Origin: Alphaproteobacteria bacterium
Lineage (GTDB): Bacteria > Pseudomonadota > Alphaproteobacteria > Rhizobiales > Hyphomicrobiaceae
NCBI GenBank assembly: GCA_022600345.1
Contig: JAHZKP010000017.1
Location: forward strand, 1 to 43,986
DNA: 43,986 bases
Reading direction: 5' to 3'
A program made the position numbers and the translations under genes. Shown one piece after another: positions 24,323 through 31,864 of the stretch. Position 1 is the first letter of the stretch, and every line of letters begins with the position of its first letter. A model generated the notes under the pieces. The model saw only the letters and a program-made list of their open reading frames with translations. It was not told where the DNA came from and did not search any database.

Positions 24323-24511
24323 TCATCTGATCGGGCGTGTGGGCATCACGCCGTTCACTGTCACCCAGTTGTTTACTCTCTCCCAGGCGGTCAGTACCTT
24401 CGCGATTCCATCAGGGGCAATCCTGTTGTAGTGTTCCGCGCATCGAATGAGCAGGCCAAAGATTGCAGCCCGCTTGCCGCCCTTCCACTCCCATAGAACC
24501 TGCCCGCTCAA
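24323..24511 (-). CDS. Possible small ORF or gene remnant antisense to the lysA leader
   Basis: The 236-bp gap between lptM and lysA holds no clear plus-strand gene. On the minus strand a frame starting at TTG 24511 and ending at 24323 gives about 62 residues, including KRAAIFGLLIRCAEHYNR and VLTAWERVNNWVTVNG. Its balanced composition looks more protein-like than most shadow frames here. There is no ATG and no convincing ribosome site, and it overlaps the lysA start by one base. It is either a remnant or chance. Confidence 0.22.
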   Translation of the reverse strand: MSGQVLWEWKGGKRAAIFGLLIRCAEHYNRIAPDGIAKVLTAWERVNNWVTVNGVMPTRPIR

Positions 24512-25779
24512 TGCACCATTTTTCCTATAAAGCCGACGTGCTCCACGCCGAGAACGTCGATATCGCGCAGATGGCAGCCCAGGTTGGCACGCCCTTCTAC
24601 TGCTATTCGACCGCCACACTTGAGCGGCACTATCAGGTTCTCAGCGAGGCCTTTAAGGGGTGTGACGCGCTGATCTGCTTTGCGGTAAAGGCCAATTCGA
24701 ACCAGGCTGTCCTGCGAACCCTCGCCCACCAGGGCGCCGGCATGGATGTGGTTTCCGAAGGCGAATTGCGCCGCGCCCGTGCCGCCGGTGTATCGGCCGA
24801 CAAGATTATTTTTGCCGGCGTTGGTAAAACCCGCGATGAGATGGCCTACGCGCTGATGGAGGGCATCCTGGGCTTCAACGTTGAAAGCGAGCCCGAACTC
24901 CATGCTCTCAGTGCCGTCGCCAGCGAAATGGGCAAGCAAGCCCCCATCGCCATCCGCGTAAATCCCGATGTCGACGCCAAGACCCACGCCAAGATCTCAA
25001 CCGGCAAATCGGAAAACAAATTCGGCGTTCCATTCGATGATGCCAAGGCGCTGTATGATGTCGCCAGCGGGCTACCCGGCCTCGACGTCGCCGGCATCCA
25101 TATGCATATCGGCAGTCAGATCACCGATCTTGCGCCGATGCGGGCCGCGTTTTCGCTGATGCGGGAATTGGCTGAAACGTTGATCGCGTCCGGCATCAAG
25201 CTGCGCCACCTCGATCTGGGCGGTGGCCTTGGCATTCCTTACGATGCAACCGAACCGCCCCCGCCCGACCCACGCGACTATGCCAAAGTGATCCGGCAAG
25301 AATTAGGTGGGCTCGGCCTCAAATTTGTGCTCGAACCCGGCCGCATGATCGCTGGCAATTCAGGCATCCTCGTCACCAGGGTCATTCACGTTAAGGAGGG
25401 GGCCGACAAGACCTTCCTGATTGTCGATGCGGCCATGAACGATCTGCTGCGTCCGACGCTCTATGAAGCCCATCACGATGTCTTGCCGGTCGACGAAGAA
25501 CTGAAATCCATGCCGCCGATAGTGCAGGACATCGTCGGGCCGGTTTGCGAAACCGGCGACTACCTGGCGCTCGACCGCTCCTTGCCTCCGTTCAAGGAAG
25601 GCGACTTGTTGGCTGTTATGGCTGCTGGCGCTTATGGGGCGGTGATGTCATCGACCTATAACAGCCGCTTGCTCGTGCCCGAGGTTCTGGTCAACGGTGA
25701 GGATTACGCCATCGTGCGCCCGCGCCCGACGTATGAACAGATGATCCATCAGGACAAGATCCCCGAGTGGTTGTTTTAG
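24511..25779 (+). CDS. lysA: Diaminopimelate decarboxylase
   Basis: Decarboxylates meso-diaminopimelate to L-lysine, the final lysine step. It is a fold-type III PLP enzyme of 422 residues. Lys60 in CFAVKANSN is the Schiff-base lysine. HMHIGSQI, LDLGGGLGIPY (phosphate-binding glycines), LEPGRMI and the C-terminal GPVCETGD (active-site Cys) and MAAGAYGAVMSSTYNSR follow in order. ATG 24511 is chosen because MHHFSYK matches the family start; an upstream in-frame TTG at 24463 is unlikely. It lies downstream of argH and lptM. The TIGR02302 gene usually found next is absent here and present at 14.7-17.4 kb. Confidence 0.96.
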   Translation: MHHFSYKADVLHAENVDIAQMAAQVGTPFYCYSTATLERHYQVLSEAFKGCDALICFAVKANSNQAVLRTLAHQGAGMDVVSEGELRRARAAGVSADKIIFAGVGKTRDEMAYALMEGILGFNVESEPELHALSAVASEMGKQAPIAIRVNPDVDAKTHAKISTGKSENKFGVPFDDAKALYDVASGLPGLDVAGIHMHIGSQITDLAPMRAAFSLMRELAETLIASGIKLRHLDLGGGLGIPYDATEPPPPDPRDYAKVIRQELGGLGLKFVLEPGRMIAGNSGILVTRVIHVKEGADKTFLIVDAAMNDLLRPTLYEAHHDVLPVDEELKSMPPIVQDIVGPVCETGDYLALDRSLPPFKEGDLLAVMAAGAYGAVMSSTYNSRLLVPEVLVNGEDYAIVRPRPTYEQMIHQDKIPEWLF

Positions 25780-25823
25780 AACCTCCACCGGTCGTCTGCG
25801 ATCAAGCTCCACGGTCCACCAAG

Positions 25824-26138
25824 TCAGCCACCGCTCATCGCCGTCATGATGATGACGCGGGCACCCGATGGCAGCGGTGTGTCGAGCCGCGCCTTCTCAC
25901 CGGCAACGAAAATGTTGAGGTGCTTGCGGATCGCCGGCCTTGAATCGATCAGCCGGTCGCGCATCCCCGGCCACATTTCATTGAGCGCATCTATGACGTC
26001 GCGGACGGTCCCTGCCTCGACCTCAACTTCGTTGGGAGAGCCTGGAAACAGCCGCACAAGTCCGGTCGGTAGCGACACGACAACCTTGCCCGCCCCGGCC
26101 TCAAGGTCCAAGCCGCTGTTGTGCGCGACGCCCGTCAT
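25824..26138 (-). CDS. MoaD/ThiS-like beta-grasp protein
   Basis: A 104-residue beta-grasp (ubiquitin-like) protein. Its C-terminus MTAMSGG ends in the exposed Gly-Gly that MoaD and ThiS use for adenylation and thiocarboxylation. Internal motifs GTVRDVIDALNEMWPGMRDRL and HLNIFVAGEKARLDTPLPSG (quoted as GTVRDVIDAL and LNIFVAGE) fit the MoaD pattern. The true MoaD partner MoaE and activating enzyme MoeB are not nearby. It is tightly coupled to the upstream beta-propeller gene: the stop of that gene and this start are arranged TGA-C-ATG. I recall MoaD-like genes beside Asp-box propeller genes in many bacteria, which suggests a distinct sulfur-carrier or conjugation role; the acceptor is unknown. 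Confidence 0.85.
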   Translation of the reverse strand: MTGVAHNSGLDLEAGAGKVVVSLPTGLVRLFPGSPNEVEVEAGTVRDVIDALNEMWPGMRDRLIDSRPAIRKHLNIFVAGEKARLDTPLPSGARVIIMTAMSGG

Positions 26139-26139
26139 G

Positions 26140-27219
26140 TCACTCCACCACCAGCGTTTCGATGGACGTCACGGTTGGTAGATTCGTGGCCGCTTCGATC
26201 CAGGTTTCGCCCTCATCGGCACTGACGTAGACGGTTCCCGAACTGGTGCCGAAATAAACCCCGGCAGACTCCAGGTTGTCAGTCGCCATGGCCTGGCGCA
26301 GCACACCCAGGAACGCGTTGTCCTGCGGCAGCCCCTCACGCAGATCCTGCCAGGTCTTGCCGCCATCGCGCGTGCGCCACACCGCACACTTGCCATCGGG
26401 CACGAACCGGCCGAGCACGTCGCCGTTGAGCGGCACCAGAAACAGGGTGTCGGGGTCTCGCGGATGGGTGGCGGCAGGGAATCCGAAGGTCGAGGGCAGG
26501 CCCGCTTCGATGCTCTCCCAGTTCAGGCCACCATCGTCGGTCCGGTACATGCCGCAATGGTTCTGCTGATAAAGACGTTCTTCAGTGCCGGCTGCCAACG
26601 CCATGGAGTGAACGCATTGGCCGAGTTCGGGATAGCGCTGCCCCTCGGGCGCATAGTCGCTGCGTGTCCCCTTGTTGCGTGGCGCCCACGTCTTGCCGCC
26701 ATCGGCCGTGTGAAATACGCCGACTGCCGACATGCCCACCCATAGCTGATTTGAATCCGTTGGATGCCGCACGATGCAATGCAGGTTGAGCCCACCCCCG
26801 CCAGCCATCCACTGCGGCCGCGATGGGTGATCGCGCAAGCCGCGGATATGCGTCCAGGTCTCACCGCCGTCCTCGCTGCGAAACAGCCCGGCAGGTTCCA
26901 CCCCCGCATAGAGGCAATCGGCCCCCGGCGACAGGCTCCAGGCCGTTTTGACCGGGTCTTCGCCTTCTTCGTATTTCAGACCTTCGGAAGAATGCGTCCA
27001 GGTCTCTCCCAGGTCCCCCGACTTCCACACCGCAGGCCCGAACCATTCATTGCCGCCCGCAGCAAAGATTGCATTCGTCTCCGGATCGGCAATCACATGG
27101 TTGAGCGGCCATGCTTCGCAAAACGGGCCGCGAAGGGACCATTTTTTCCGCCCCTCATCGCCCTCAAGGATGAAGGCGCCCTTCTTGGTGCCCACCAGGA
27201 TCAAAATGCGCGTTGCCAT
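26140..27219 (-). CDS. Asp-box (BNR/sialidase-type) beta-propeller protein
   Basis: The 359-residue protein carries six Asp-box repeats (S/T-x-D-x-G-x-T/N-W): SGDLGETW (67-74), SEDGGETW (115-122), TADGGKTW (171-178), TDDGGLNW (227-234), TRDGGKTW (283-290) and SADEGETW (333-340). Their regular spacing predicts a six- or seven-bladed propeller. It is often annotated as exo-alpha-sialidase or glycosyl hydrolase, but I see no sialidase arginine triad motif and no signal peptide, so it is probably cytoplasmic and enzymatic activity is unproven. ATG 27219 (MATRILILVGTKKGAF) with GAGG upstream is preferred to an in-frame start at 27300. The MoaD-like gene follows after one base. Confidence 0.85.
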   Translation of the reverse strand: MATRILILVGTKKGAFILEGDEGRKKWSLRGPFCEAWPLNHVIADPETNAIFAAGGNEWFGPAVWKSGDLGETWTHSSEGLKYEEGEDPVKTAWSLSPGADCLYAGVEPAGLFRSEDGGETWTHIRGLRDHPSRPQWMAGGGGLNLHCIVRHPTDSNQLWVGMSAVGVFHTADGGKTWAPRNKGTRSDYAPEGQRYPELGQCVHSMALAAGTEERLYQQNHCGMYRTDDGGLNWESIEAGLPSTFGFPAATHPRDPDTLFLVPLNGDVLGRFVPDGKCAVWRTRDGGKTWQDLREGLPQDNAFLGVLRQAMATDNLESAGVYFGTSSGTVYVSADEGETWIEAATNLPTVTSIETLVVE

Positions 27220-27318
27220 CTCGGACGCCTCACTGCCTGCAATAGTTTGTTTGATATTGTCTGCGATATTAGCCTCACCTGCCGCGATTCCACCCATCAA
27301 TTTTGCTAGTCACTGCGT

Positions 27319-28089
27319 ATGCCATACCGAACTCTTAACCCCGATAACCTGATAGCCACCGTTGAAAAGCTGGAAAACCGCATATCCGAGCGTTTTCCAG
27401 GTTGCGGCCTGGCCAAAGTCTGTGCCGAGCTAACCGAAATTTCCCGCGACAGCCGCCGCAAGGTCAAAGAGGCCTCAGAACCCAATATCCCGCTGCGGGT
27501 CGCTGTCGCTGTGGTCCTGGTGCTGGGCGTTGCCTTGCTTGCCTATGTTGGAACCATCATCGAAGTGAAACGCGATGCCGAAAACCTGTTCGGCGTCCTG
27601 GAAGGCATCGATTCGGCGGTCAACATCCTGCTGGTGACAGGCGCTGGAATTTACTTCCTCTCCACACTCGAAAGCCGCTGGCATCGCGAGCGCGCGCTAA
27701 AGGACCTGCACGAGCTGCGCTCCATCGTGCACGTCATCGACATGCATCAGCTAACCAAGGACCCCAGCCGCGATTCCAAGGTCGGCACCCCGACGCCTTC
27801 CTCGCCACAGCGCCTGCTCACGCCCTTTGAACTCTCGCGCTATCTCGACTATTGCTCCGAAATGCTGTCCCTGGCCGCCAAGGTCGCAGCGCTTTATGCG
27901 CAAGGCACCCGCGACCCGCTGATCATCGCGACCGCAAGCGACCTGGGCCAGATCACGTCCGATATTTCAGCCAAGATTTGGCAGAAAATCACCCTCGTCC
28001 ATCGCCAGATCGCAACCGAACCTCCCGAAAGCGCCGGGCCGTTGTTTCCGTTGCCGGCTTCGCCAAACCCGGAACCACCCAATTCTTGA
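27319..28089 (+). CDS. Two-TM membrane protein of unknown function (256 aa)
   Basis: Not assigned to a family. The N-terminal 57 residues are hydrophilic and helical (LENRISERFPGCGLAKV). Two membrane segments follow (about 58-80, LRVAVAVVLVLGVALLAYVG; about 100-117, VNILLVTGAGIYFLST), with a short loop carrying VKRDAENLFGVLEGIDS. The longer C-terminal part is probably cytoplasmic and contains LHELRSIVHVIDMHQLTKDP, a helical LTPFELSRYLDYCSEMLSLA block and a proline-rich tail. Divergent from the propeller gene, with about 100 bp between their start codons, so the two share a promoter region. Confidence 0.75.
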   Translation: MPYRTLNPDNLIATVEKLENRISERFPGCGLAKVCAELTEISRDSRRKVKEASEPNIPLRVAVAVVLVLGVALLAYVGTIIEVKRDAENLFGVLEGIDSAVNILLVTGAGIYFLSTLESRWHRERALKDLHELRSIVHVIDMHQLTKDPSRDSKVGTPTPSSPQRLLTPFELSRYLDYCSEMLSLAAKVAALYAQGTRDPLIIATASDLGQITSDISAKIWQKITLVHRQIATEPPESAGPLFPLPASPNPEPPNS

Positions 28090-28204
28090 GACTTCCTTGA
28101 CCGGCGGCCTTCAGGTGACCAAATCGCCGCATATTCGGCGATTGACTTTGCTCTGGATTTGCGATTCAAAGACGTCCACTGACAAAAGTTGCGGGATAGT
28201 AAGT

Positions 28205-28894
28205 ATGTTTGGAAAATCGACTTTGGCCTCCCTCCTGGGAGCAACACTTATCGCATCGGCCATCATCGCCACTCCGGCGACAGCCCAAACGCCGGCACCG
28301 ATCTGGACCGGCCTTTATATTGGCGCCCACGGTGGCGGGGGCTGGGGCGAAACCGGCGGTGAGGATGCAATCGATCTGTCCGGTGGATTGGGCGGTCTGC
28401 ACGGCGGCTACCAATGGCAGAGCGGAAACTTCCTGATCGGTGCCGAGGGCGACATCGCATTCGGCAATATTTCCGGCGAGGACAACGAGATCCAGCGGCA
28501 AAACTTCTTTGGCACGCGGGTCACGTCCCGTTTGTCGATTGAAGCAAGCGCCAACACGGTCGCAAGCCTCAAGGGTCGGTTGGGTTACGTCGCCGGTCCG
28601 GTCCTGCTCTATGCTGCCGGTGGTGTTGCCTTCACCTGGCTCGACATTGATGCCAATGCATCGGTCAGCGGTGGTGGCCAGACTTTCCGTCAGTCACTTG
28701 AAGGTTCAGATGTGCTGACCGGCTATACCGTAGGTGGCGGCGCTGAAATGAAGTTCACCAACTCGATCAGCGGTCGTATCGACGTATCGCACTTTGGCTT
28801 CAACGACGATTTTTCCGGCGGCGGCATTGATATCGACGATGCCGATCTCGACTTCACGGTTGTCCGCGCCGGCCTGACGTTCCATCTCAATTAA
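28205..28894 (+). CDS. Outer-membrane beta-barrel protein (Omp25/31-like porin family)
   Basis: The 229-residue protein has a Sec signal peptide (MFGKSTLASLLGATLIASAI, cleavage predicted after ATAQ near 31). An eight-stranded barrel pattern follows: WTGLYIGAHGGGGWGE, GGLHGGYQWQSGNFLIGAEG, ASLKGRLGYVAGPVLLYAAG, GYTVGGGAEMKF, SGRIDVSHFGF and the terminal VVRAGLTFHLN. This is the common alphaproteobacterial Omp25/Omp31-like fold, anchored in the outer membrane. ATG 28205 has GGGA upstream; the frame is open further upstream but lacks signal-peptide character. It lies 47 bp before the DUF805 gene on the same strand. Confidence 0.87.
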   Translation: MFGKSTLASLLGATLIASAIIATPATAQTPAPIWTGLYIGAHGGGGWGETGGEDAIDLSGGLGGLHGGYQWQSGNFLIGAEGDIAFGNISGEDNEIQRQNFFGTRVTSRLSIEASANTVASLKGRLGYVAGPVLLYAAGGVAFTWLDIDANASVSGGGQTFRQSLEGSDVLTGYTVGGGAEMKFTNSISGRIDVSHFGFNDDFSGGGIDIDDADLDFTVVRAGLTFHLN

Positions 28895-28941
28895 CGTGCA
28901 GGAAGTATTCCTGACGGTTGATTGAAACTAAGAGCCACTAA

Positions 28942-29388
28942 ATGGCAAATCCTTTGCGGCTGTTCTTCGGATTCCAAGGCCGCATTGGCCGGGCTGCCTA
29001 TTGGATCGGGCTGATTGCGCTTGTCGCGGTCAGCCCGTTTTCGTTCTGGGCAGTGCTCTCCGACAATCCGTTCGCCGAAGTTATGAGCCTCACCCGCGAC
29101 ACGGGCCTGGCCGGCCTGGGCTGGTCGTTGGCACTCCTTTACCCTCTTGCTGCCCTCAACACGAAGCGCCTTCACGATCTGGGACAGTCGGGGCTGTTGG
29201 GCTTGCTGTTCTACGCACCCGCTGCCATCACGGCAGTCACGTTCTTCACAGGTTGGCACCCGGAAGTCGACAATGCGCTCATGTATGCGCAATGGGCTGC
29301 CTGGTGGTTTGGCGCCGCTGGACTGTGGTTCCTGGTGCGCCTCGGTTTCTATCGCGGCACTTCCGGCCCCAACAAGTACGACGTTTAA
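28942..29388 (+). CDS. DUF805 family inner-membrane protein (second copy)
   Basis: 148 residues, about four membrane helices, with the family landmarks LFFGFQGRIGRAAYWIGL, LNTKRLHDLGQSGLLGLLF and the ending RGTSGPNKYDV. It is clearly paralogous to, but well diverged from, the DUF805 protein at 19806-20333, so it is not a recent copy. dapE starts 97 bp downstream on the same strand. DUF805 genes often lie between dapD and dapE in related genomes (recall); here each dap gene has its own DUF805 neighbour, in opposite orientations. Confidence 0.9.
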   Translation: MANPLRLFFGFQGRIGRAAYWIGLIALVAVSPFSFWAVLSDNPFAEVMSLTRDTGLAGLGWSLALLYPLAALNTKRLHDLGQSGLLGLLFYAPAAITAVTFFTGWHPEVDNALMYAQWAAWWFGAAGLWFLVRLGFYRGTSGPNKYDV

Positions 29389-29485
29389 GGCTGACCGGCT
29401 TCTCATCCTCGCGCCTCTGCCTTTGCGAAACGATCGATCGTCATTGGGGGCTGGCGATTGCGCGGTCCTCTGCTATTGATCCCCC

Positions 29486-30685
29486 ATGACCGATCACAAA
29501 ACGACTGCCATTGATACTCCCCCGGCAACAGATCCCGTCGCACTTGCCCAGGCGCTGATCCGCTGTCCCTCCGTCACACCTGCCGAAGGCGGCGCGCTTG
29601 ACCTGCTACAGCGCGTGCTGGAGCCGTTGGGCTTTGCTTGCCACCGCTTGCCTTTTTCGCAAGTCGGCACGCCCGACGTCGACAACCTCTACGCCCGCCT
29701 GGGCGCAAAAGGTCCCAACCTTTGCTTTGCCGGCCATACCGATGTCGTCCCGCCTGGGAATGAAGCAGCCTGGAGCGTGCCGCCGTTCGCCGCTGAAATT
29801 CGCGACGGCATTCTTTATGGCCGCGGCGCTGTCGACATGAAGAGCGAAATTGCCTGCTTTATCGCAGCCCTTGCGGAAGTCGTGGCAGACCGAGGCGCGC
29901 CGCTGCCTGGTTCTGTTTCGCTACTGATCACCGGCGACGAGGAAGGCCCGGCCATTAACGGCACGGTGAAAATGCTCGACTGGTTGAAGCAAAACGGCGA
30001 GACGCTCGATGCCTGCCTGGTTGGCGAGCCATCGAACCCCGTGGCGCTGGGCGACGAAATCAAGATCGGCCGCCGTGGCTCCTTGAATGGCGAACTGATC
30101 GTCCACGGCATCCAGGGGCACTCCGCCTACCCCGCCAAGGCCGACAACCCCGTGCCCAAACTGGCGCGCATCATCGACCGGCTGTCAGCAGCCCACCTGG
30201 ATGACGGCACCGAACAGTTCCAGGCCTCCCACCTTGCCGTTACCGTCATATCGGTGCCCAACACGGCAACCAACGTCATCCCCGGCGAGGCCCGCGCGCT
30301 ATTCAACATCCGCTATAACGACACCTGGACCAAGGACCGGCTGATGGCCTGGGTTCGCGGGATCATCGATGAAGCCCTGGTGGGCACTGACACGCAATTC
30401 GACCTGACGTTTTCCAGCACCGGAGATGTCTTCTGCACCAAGGCCGGCCCCTTGGTTGAAACGATCTCGCAGGCCGTCGAAGAAGTCACCGGCCGCACGC
30501 CGAAGCTCACAACAGGTGGCGGCACATCGGATGCTCGCTTCATCAAGGATGCCTGTCCGGTCGTCGAGTTCGGCCTCGTCAACGCCACCATTCATCAGGT
30601 CGATGAGCATGTCGCAGTTGCCGACATTGTGACCCTGACGCAGATCTACCGGCGCTTCATCGAGCGCTATTTCGCGCTAAGCTGA
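29486..30685 (+). CDS. dapE: Succinyl-diaminopimelate desuccinylase
   Basis: Hydrolyses N-succinyl-LL-diaminopimelate to LL-diaminopimelate and succinate. It is a di-zinc M20 peptidase-family enzyme of 399 residues. Metal ligands and catalytic residues are visible: [11 protein letters not shown] (His84, with Asp86), [10 protein letters not shown] (Asp117), [12 protein letters not shown] (catalytic Glu and metal Glu), and [12 protein letters not shown] near the C-terminus (His ligand). A dimerisation domain lies in the middle ([19 protein letters not shown]). It follows a DUF805 gene and precedes the rhodanese gene by 42 bp. Confidence 0.96.
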   Translation: MTDHKTTAIDTPPATDPVALAQALIRCPSVTPAEGGALDLLQRVLEPLGFACHRLPFSQVGTPDVDNLYARLGAKGPNLCFAGHTDVVPPGNEAAWSVPPFAAEIRDGILYGRGAVDMKSEIACFIAALAEVVADRGAPLPGSVSLLITGDEEGPAINGTVKMLDWLKQNGETLDACLVGEPSNPVALGDEIKIGRRGSLNGELIVHGIQGHSAYPAKADNPVPKLARIIDRLSAAHLDDGTEQFQASHLAVTVISVPNTATNVIPGEARALFNIRYNDTWTKDRLMAWVRGIIDEALVGTDTQFDLTFSSTGDVFCTKAGPLVETISQAVEEVTGRTPKLTTGGGTSDARFIKDACPVVEFGLVNATIHQVDEHVAVADIVTLTQIYRRFIERYFALS

Positions 30686-30727
30686 CAGCAATTTCGCTTG
30701 CAACAAAAATACCGGGAGAAGACGCAA

Positions 30728-31678
30728 ATGAAGATATTTCTCAAGCTCATGGCGGTCTTTTGGTTGTTCACGCTGCCAGGCGCTGGCCATGCCGCTTCGC
30801 CGCTGGTCGATGTCGAATGGGTCAAGGCCAACATCGGCAAGCCCGGCGTTGCGTTTCTCGATGTTCGCGGCAAACTCGCCGGCAAGTCCAAGGCAGACTA
30901 TCTGGCAGGACACATCCCTGGCGCTGTTTACACTAACTATCTTAAGGACGGTTGGCGCTCCAAGGATGAAAGCGGCGTCGCCGGCCAGCTTTCCCCGGTG
31001 CCCAAACTTGAAAAACTCATCGGCGGCCTGGGGATCGACAATGCAACCCACGTCGTCATCATTCCCAATGGCGGCACGGCGCTCGACATGGGGACGGGCA
31101 CGCGCATCTACTGGACGTTCAAGGTGCTGGGCCACGACAAGGTGTCACTGCTCGATGGCGGCATGAACGCTTATCTGGCAGCCAAGGACGAAAAAACCAA
31201 GGCCCCCGTAAACCCACTTGAAAAAGGTGACGTAAAGCCCCAGTCGGCACTGTTCACCGCCAAGCTCCGCAAGGAGATGCTGACCACCAAGGCCGATGTC
31301 AAAGCTGCCATCGCATCCGGCGTTCCGCTGGTCGACAACCGCCCCAGCGATCAGTTCCTGGGCATCAATAAGCACCGGCTCGCCAAGCGCCTTGGCACCA
31401 TCCCCAACGCCGTCAACCTGCCCGAAAGCTGGCTGACCAAGAACGGAGGCGGCAGCTTCCGCTCGACCACCGAACTTGGCAATCTTTATGGAGCAGCCAA
31501 GGTCTCCAAGACAGGCAAGCAGATCAACTTCTGCAACACCGGCCATTGGGCATCGCTGGGTTGGTTCGTCTCTCACGAACTGATGGGTAACAAGGACGCC
31601 AAGGTGTACGACGGCTCCATGCTCGAATGGTCCGCCGACAACAAGCTGACAATGGATCAAAAGGTGAAACTGAATTGA
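30728..31678 (+). CDS. Periplasmic tandem-rhodanese sulfurtransferase
   Basis: The 316-residue protein has a Sec signal peptide (about 1-22, ending GAGHA) and two rhodanese domains. The first (about 25-155) keeps the fold (FLDVRGK, AGHIPGAVYTNYL) but carries IIPNGGTALD where the active-site Cys loop should be, so it is inactive. The second (about 175-305) has the catalytic Cys269 in NFCNTGHWASLGWF. This is the usual arrangement for thiosulfate or 3-mercaptopyruvate sulfurtransferases. ATG 30728 follows GGGAGAAG and opens the signal peptide. The usual sulfide/thiosulfate partner genes are not adjacent; dapE upstream is unrelated. Repeat hairpins lie downstream. Confidence 0.88.
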   Translation: MKIFLKLMAVFWLFTLPGAGHAASPLVDVEWVKANIGKPGVAFLDVRGKLAGKSKADYLAGHIPGAVYTNYLKDGWRSKDESGVAGQLSPVPKLEKLIGGLGIDNATHVVIIPNGGTALDMGTGTRIYWTFKVLGHDKVSLLDGGMNAYLAAKDEKTKAPVNPLEKGDVKPQSALFTAKLRKEMLTTKADVKAAIASGVPLVDNRPSDQFLGINKHRLAKRLGTIPNAVNLPESWLTKNGGGSFRSTTELGNLYGAAKVSKTGKQINFCNTGHWASLGWFVSHELMGNKDAKVYDGSMLEWSADNKLTMDQKVKLN

Positions 31679-31711
31679 TCGGTTGAGGGATTTCTCTGCC
31701 CCTAACCCTCT

Positions 31712-31815
31712 CCCTCTCCCCATACGCTTGCGCTATGGGGAGAGGGGATTGAGTTGCGATCAATCGAACCAGCAGCGTCCATCGCCCTCTCTCCCCGTAC
31801 TACTCGGGGAGAGGG
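31712..31815. repeat. Pair of CT/GA-rich intergenic hairpins, probable bidirectional terminator
   Basis: Hairpin 1 is CCCTCTCCCCATA (31712-31724) with its perfect 13-bp complement at 31734-31746 around a 9-nt loop. Hairpin 2 is CTCTCCCCG (31789-31797) with CGGGGAGAG (31805-31813) around a 7-nt loop, followed by GGGTCGGGGTGAGGGGGAAGG. This is a widespread dispersed repeat type. It lies between two convergent genes (rhodanese ending 31678, cupin ending 31865), so it may block readthrough from both sides although no T-runs are present. A related unit is at 43406-43534. Confidence 0.75.
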
Positions 31816-31864
31816 TCGGGGTGAGGGGGAAGGGGTGGCCGGCTCTGGCTTCACCCCCATAGCT

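Noticed and set aside
26140-27219. Annotation as an exo-sialidase
   Set aside because: Asp boxes are structural and occur in many propellers; no sialidase Arg motif or export signal is visible.
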